In this document: one piece after another, positions 40,249-43,213 of the stretch
Numbering within the stretch: position 1 is the first letter of the stretch
Layout of the letters: each line of letters starts with the position of its first letter
From: Sphingomonadaceae bacterium
GTDB lineage: Bacteria; Pseudomonadota; Alphaproteobacteria; Sphingomonadales; Sphingomonadaceae
Direction: 5' to 3'
DNA: 43,213 nucleotides
Assembly: GCA_016462305.1 (NCBI GenBank)
Contig: JAEMTM010000002.1
Span: 1 to 43,213 of the forward strand
Notes under the pieces: model-generated
The model's input: only the letters and a program-made list of their open reading frames with translations
Database searches by the model: none
Told to the model about the DNA's origin: nothing
Position numbers and translations under genes: made by a program

Positions 40249-41658
40249 TATGCGCTCGGCGACCAACCGCGCCACCCGGTCACCGGATTCGAGCGCGGCC
40301 TCCATGCCCGACGCAGACTGCGCCATATGCTCTCCGGCGAAATGCAGCCGCTGGCCCTCGGCACGGGTGGCGCGGGCCAGCAGGGCCGCCTGCCCGATGC
40401 CAATATGGTGATAGATGCCCCGTGCCATCGGGCTTTGCTGCCAGCTGAATAGCCGCTCCATCTTCAACTTTCCCTTGGCAGAGGGCCGCGCATTCTCGAT
40501 GCGGGCAATGATCTCGGTTGCGGCCAGCGCTGGATTGGTGCGGACCAGAAGGTCGGCACCTGCGCCGACGGCCCAGACTTTTAGCATTGCCGGATTGTCG
40601 CCCAGAACGAACACCCGTCCGATCAGCGGATCGTCGGTCCACAATGTTTCGGGAAGACCGTCCGATTTCCAGAAAGCCTCGCTCGCGGACAGATAGGCAA
40701 AGCTCGCGCGGGTGTAGGGTAATGATGCAATGAGCGTTGCGATTGCAGCATCGAGATAGCCATCAATCGGAATGTGGCGCAATGCGGAGAAAGGGATGGT
40801 GCAGATAGCGTGGCGCCCCCGGACGCTGTTCTTTGTTGTCCTGACGGTAACGCCATTTGCATCCTCGCTGATTCCTGTCACGAGTTGCCCCAGCCGGATC
40901 GGTGATTTGATCCGCGCCGCCATTGCTTCGGGCAGGCGCTGTGACCCGCCGTCTATTGTCGCGGTTGGCCCGGCCCCCGCGCGAAAAATTGCGGCAGTAC
41001 GCAGCGCGTGAAGTTGCGACATACTGGCCAGCGTATTGCCGTTCATATTTGCCTGAATCAGCCGCAGCGCCTCGTCGCTTGCACCTGCCTGACGGAGCGC
41101 GGTGGCATAGGAAATGTCTAGCGTAGGGTCAGCGTCCAGCCATGCCTCAGGATTGGCAAGGCGACGCAATTTGGTGCCATAAGAGAAGCCCAGCGCCGAC
41201 GGCAAAGTCGAACGCTCGTTGGCGGAAAGTCTGTTCGCCGCCGCCGTCGGCCAGTCTGCAGGCGTAACCGTTTGCCCGTTGATGTTGAACAAGGCAGAGC
41301 TAGACTCGGCAATTCCGGCCCCGGCTCCGCCTCTTTCGCTCAATCCTACTTTCAAATCATTCGCGATAGCACGCAGCAACCTGTAGCCCGTTCCGACTTG
41401 AATACCGCCAGCCTCGGGTTCACCCGGCAGGTCATAAAGCGTATGCAGCCGTCCGCCGACGCGCTTTTCGCCTTCGACGATGACGGTCTTTAGTCCAGCC
41501 GCTTCAAGTTTGTGCGCCGTTAACAATCCGGCCAACCCCGCGCCAATGATAACGACATCGACCTCGGTGCGCCCCCATGCGGCGCGCGGGGCGAAACCGG
41601 CGACCAAAGCCGCGCTCGTTCCCTGAAGAAAATGGCGGCGGTTGGTGGCAACGGTCAT
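40246..41658 (-). CDS. Tat-exported flavin amine oxidase
   Basis: A 470-residue flavoprotein with a twin-arginine signal (TNRRHFLQGTSAALVAGFAP, Arg7-Arg8). The FAD-binding Rossmann motif is VVIIGAGLAGLLTAHKLEAAG, followed by VEGEKRVGGRLHTLY; the C-terminal FAD contact is LHFAGEHMAQSASGMEAALESG. Family members include monoamine oxidases and the exported nicotine oxidoreductase NicA2, which oxidise C-N bonds. It stands alone on the minus strand behind operator 5, so it is regulated with the pathway. It likely oxidises an amine or N-heterocycle in the periplasm (inference), producing an imine or aldehyde. Confidence 0.9.
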   Translation of the reverse strand: MTVATNRRHFLQGTSAALVAGFAPRAAWGRTEVDVVIIGAGLAGLLTAHKLEAAGLKTVIVEGEKRVGGRLHTLYDLPGEPEAGGIQVGTGYRLLRAIANDLKVGLSERGGAGAGIAESSSALFNINGQTVTPADWPTAAANRLSANERSTLPSALGFSYGTKLRRLANPEAWLDADPTLDISYATALRQAGASDEALRLIQANMNGNTLASMSQLHALRTAAIFRAGAGPTATIDGGSQRLPEAMAARIKSPIRLGQLVTGISEDANGVTVRTTKNSVRGRHAICTIPFSALRHIPIDGYLDAAIATLIASLPYTRASFAYLSASEAFWKSDGLPETLWTDDPLIGRVFVLGDNPAMLKVWAVGAGADLLVRTNPALAATEIIARIENARPSAKGKLKMERLFSWQQSPMARGIYHHIGIGQAALLARATRAEGQRLHFAGEHMAQSASGMEAALESGDRVARLVAERI

Positions 41659-41693
41659 CTGTAAAGGTTGCCATCAACTGCCGCGTTGATGCA

Positions 41694-41723
41694 AGCATAA
41701 TTTGTCCGGACAAAAATGGCGAA
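41694..41723 (-). promoter_or_regulatory. Operator 5 (41701-41714) inside amine oxidase promoter
   Basis: The perfect 14-base palindrome TTTGTCCGGACAAA lies in the spacer between a -35-like TTCGCC (complement of 41718-41723) and a -10-like TATGCT (complement of 41694-41699), 18 bases apart. The predicted transcript begins about 30 bases before the amine oxidase ATG. The arrangement parallels operator 3, again placing the motif where a bound repressor would exclude polymerase. Confidence 0.77.
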
Positions 41724-41799
41724 CTTGATGCTTCACTGGGCCTTAGTGCATTATTAGGACACAGATATACGGTAGCTGCTGAACGACCATCATCTTTGG

Positions 41800-43152
41800 C
41801 TATTTTCTAAGGTGTTCGACGCCAAGCTCGGCCCAAATCCATGAAAAGTCATAGGTTGCCATCGGATCGGCGTCATTTGGTTGCTGACCGGACTGGTTTT
41901 CGATGTATTTGAGCCATTCGACCAGTTTCTTGCGACTCTTCGCGCTTTCGGCGGCTTCTCGCGGTGTCAGATTGTCGAGCATGCCTAAGGGTTGATTGAG
42001 TGTTTCGAAATAGTGCTCGTCCATCATATTGTGGATCAGTTCGGTTGCCTCTTGGGGGGATATGCCGGAATCGGGCGGCGGCCCTTGACGGTTGTGCGCG
42101 GCCTGTTCGATGGTTTCAATTTCCGTAAGTGGCTTGCCAACCGCTGTGCCCAGCAATTTGGTCAACGCGGCTGTGCCAGTCTTGGCGCGATTGGCGGAAT
42201 TGACCGAAAGGACAAGCGCGTTGCCCTTGATCTCGATATTACCGAAAACAGTACGGCCATCATCGGTGCTTGTGCTGAAGGCAAGTTTGCCAGGGCCGCT
42301 CGCCAAGGGAATTGTCTTTCCCGAAGGCTTCAGCCAGTTCCAAAAATATTCGTTCTCACGAGACATTTCGGGTTCGGTATCCAACAGGGCGGCAATGTCA
42401 TTGGCTGTCGTGCCTCGCTTGAGCGGAAACCGGACATTGTGGAACATCAGATCGTCGCCATCGCTATTCTGAATCACCGGCTTTTGCAGCCCCAGCGCTT
42501 TGGCAAGAATATCGAAAAGCCAAGCCGTTGTGAACAGAGGGGCAATGCTAGCCAATGTTTCATTATCGATGTTGATTGTGCCTGATTTCCGGCGCTTGCC
42601 TTCGGCGCTGCGTAGGCCATCTAGCAAGATATCGGCTGCCTCGGCTGTGAAGGGCAGAATGACACCCGACAGGATATGAGCTTTGCGTTCAGGCACGACC
42701 CGCGCAGCGATCCTGTCCCATTGTTTAAGAGTGCGTGATCCCGACTTTTCAGTCACCCGAACGGGCTCGCCGCCGCGCACCAAATCGCGAACGAGAAATC
42801 CTTCGCCAATGACAACATCGCTGACTTCATAAAGGCTCATCGCTGAATCGCGAAGCGCGCGAAGATAGACTTTGGTCAGCGCGGCTTCGTTCCAACCGCG
42901 ACGCTTGAGATAATCGTCTACCAGGTTCTCCCCGTCAGGCTCAAACCGGCGCGTCATCAGGTCTTCAAGGGCGCAGCCAAACAGGACCCCGGCATAATGC
43001 TCGCTGACAATCGCGCTAATTTCTTCAAATTCGAGGTCAAATTCCTCCATGGCCCCGCCGACATGATCGTCAAGAGCATCCTGCAAAGAATCACTCCAGT
43101 CATCGCGTGTTGCAAATTTGACGATGCGCGAGAGATCATGGCGGACTTTCAT
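41800..43152 (-). CDS. Uncharacterised conserved protein, 450 residues
   Basis: A soluble protein with no signal peptide. It begins VRHDLSRIVKFATRDDWSD and contains YLKRRGWNEAALTKVYLRALRDSAMSLYE, DRIAARVVPERKAHILSGVILPFT and, near the C-terminus, PLGMLDNLTPREAAESAKSRKKLVEWLKYIE, which recalls the short 'LDGLTPREA' segments of MbcA/ParS-like or SEC-C associated proteins. I do not recognise a full family. Its ATG overlaps the stop of an upstream HTH gene (ATGA). It lacks the shared operator and its content differs from the pathway genes, so it is probably outside the catabolic regulon. Confidence 0.72.
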   Translation of the reverse strand: MKVRHDLSRIVKFATRDDWSDSLQDALDDHVGGAMEEFDLEFEEISAIVSEHYAGVLFGCALEDLMTRRFEPDGENLVDDYLKRRGWNEAALTKVYLRALRDSAMSLYEVSDVVIGEGFLVRDLVRGGEPVRVTEKSGSRTLKQWDRIAARVVPERKAHILSGVILPFTAEAADILLDGLRSAEGKRRKSGTINIDNETLASIAPLFTTAWLFDILAKALGLQKPVIQNSDGDDLMFHNVRFPLKRGTTANDIAALLDTEPEMSRENEYFWNWLKPSGKTIPLASGPGKLAFSTSTDDGRTVFGNIEIKGNALVLSVNSANRAKTGTAALTKLLGTAVGKPLTEIETIEQAAHNRQGPPPDSGISPQEATELIHNMMDEHYFETLNQPLGMLDNLTPREAAESAKSRKKLVEWLKYIENQSGQQPNDADPMATYDFSWIWAELGVEHLRK

Positions 43153-43213
43153 AGCGTTTTCTCCGGATATGCCTTCTGTTCGGCGACAATACGCGATACG
43201 GTGGGTTGGCTGG
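43149..43213 (-). CDS. C-terminal end of an HTH-containing protein (partial)
   Basis: Only the last 20-21 codons are inside the window. They read SQPTVSRIVAEQKAYPEKTL and then stop, overlapping the next ATG (ATGA). G-V-S-Q-P-T-V-S-R-I is a usual helix-turn-helix recognition pattern in resolvases, recombinases and phage-like regulators. The bulk of the gene is off the right edge, so function cannot be set. Confidence 0.45.
   Translation of the reverse strand, partial: SQPTVSRIVAEQKAYPEKTL

Noticed and set aside
1..43213. tRNA, rRNA, CRISPR, riboswitch or prophage elements
   Set aside because: No cloverleaf-like, repeat-spacer or phage structural gene patterns were seen; the gaps between genes are short and accounted for.

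Overview
The window is a catabolic gene cluster from an alphaproteobacterium, most probably a member of the Sphingomonadales. The grounds are two large TonB-dependent receptors with sphingomonad-style plugs, abundant CaiB/BaiF, crotonase and SDR enzymes, moderate-to-high GC, and an IS630-type transposase start at the left edge. There are no RNA genes, no CRISPR array and no phage genes.

Layout. (1) 1-343: the first 28 codons of an IS630-like transposase plus a non-coding stretch. (2) 344-6211, minus strand: alpha/beta hydrolase, lipocalin-like protein, LeuC/LeuD-type hydratase, HMG-CoA-lyase-like enzyme, CaiB CoA-transferase. (3) 6287-11638, plus strand, divergent from (2): NicF-like isochorismatase-fold amidohydrolase, two PuuE-like deacetylase-fold hydrolases, aldehyde dehydrogenase, VOC lipoprotein, second lipocalin-like protein, exported DUF1330 protein. 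(4) 11627-12357: small hypothetical genes. (5) 12354-21043, minus strand: TonB receptor, DUF1838, MFS transporter, FAD-linked oxidase, exported nitrilase-fold protein lacking its catalytic Cys, methyltransferase. (6) 21189-26731, plus strand: membrane protein, CitE-like lyase, MaoC hydratase, acyl-CoA dehydrogenase, two CaiB transferases. (7) 26736-27461, minus strand: GntR/HutC regulator. (8) 27494-36175, plus strand: a nine-gene, almost completely overlapping operon (two MmgE/PrpD, PaaK-like ligase, amidase, HapK-like protein, SDR, third PuuE-like hydrolase, crotonase, two-domain VOC protein). (9) 36172-41658: quinone oxidoreductase and DUF1330 (minus), second TonB receptor (plus), Tat-exported flavin amine oxidase (minus). 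(10) 41800-43213: an uncharacterised gene and the end of an HTH gene, apparently outside the pathway.

The main observation is a shared palindrome, TTGTCCGGACAA (core TTGT-N4-ACAA, the shape bound by HutC/AraR/TreR-type GntR regulators). It occurs at five places (6219, 21125, 21892, 37532, 41701), each in a promoter region. It ties at least five transcription units to the one GntR regulator encoded here.

Working model (inference): the two TonB receptors and the MFS carrier import a substrate. Exported flavin oxidases begin its oxidation. PuuE-like hydrolases, an amidase and a maleamate-amidase-like enzyme open a cyclic amide or imide and remove nitrogen. The resulting substituted maleate, itaconate or mesaconate-like dicarboxylate is hydrated (LeuCD or MaoC), activated by CaiB transferases and cleaved by HMGL- or CitE-type lyases, for example to acetyl-CoA and pyruvate. 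The true substrate is not readable from sequence; alkylated maleimides, pyrroles (tetrapyrrole fragments) or pyridines are candidates.
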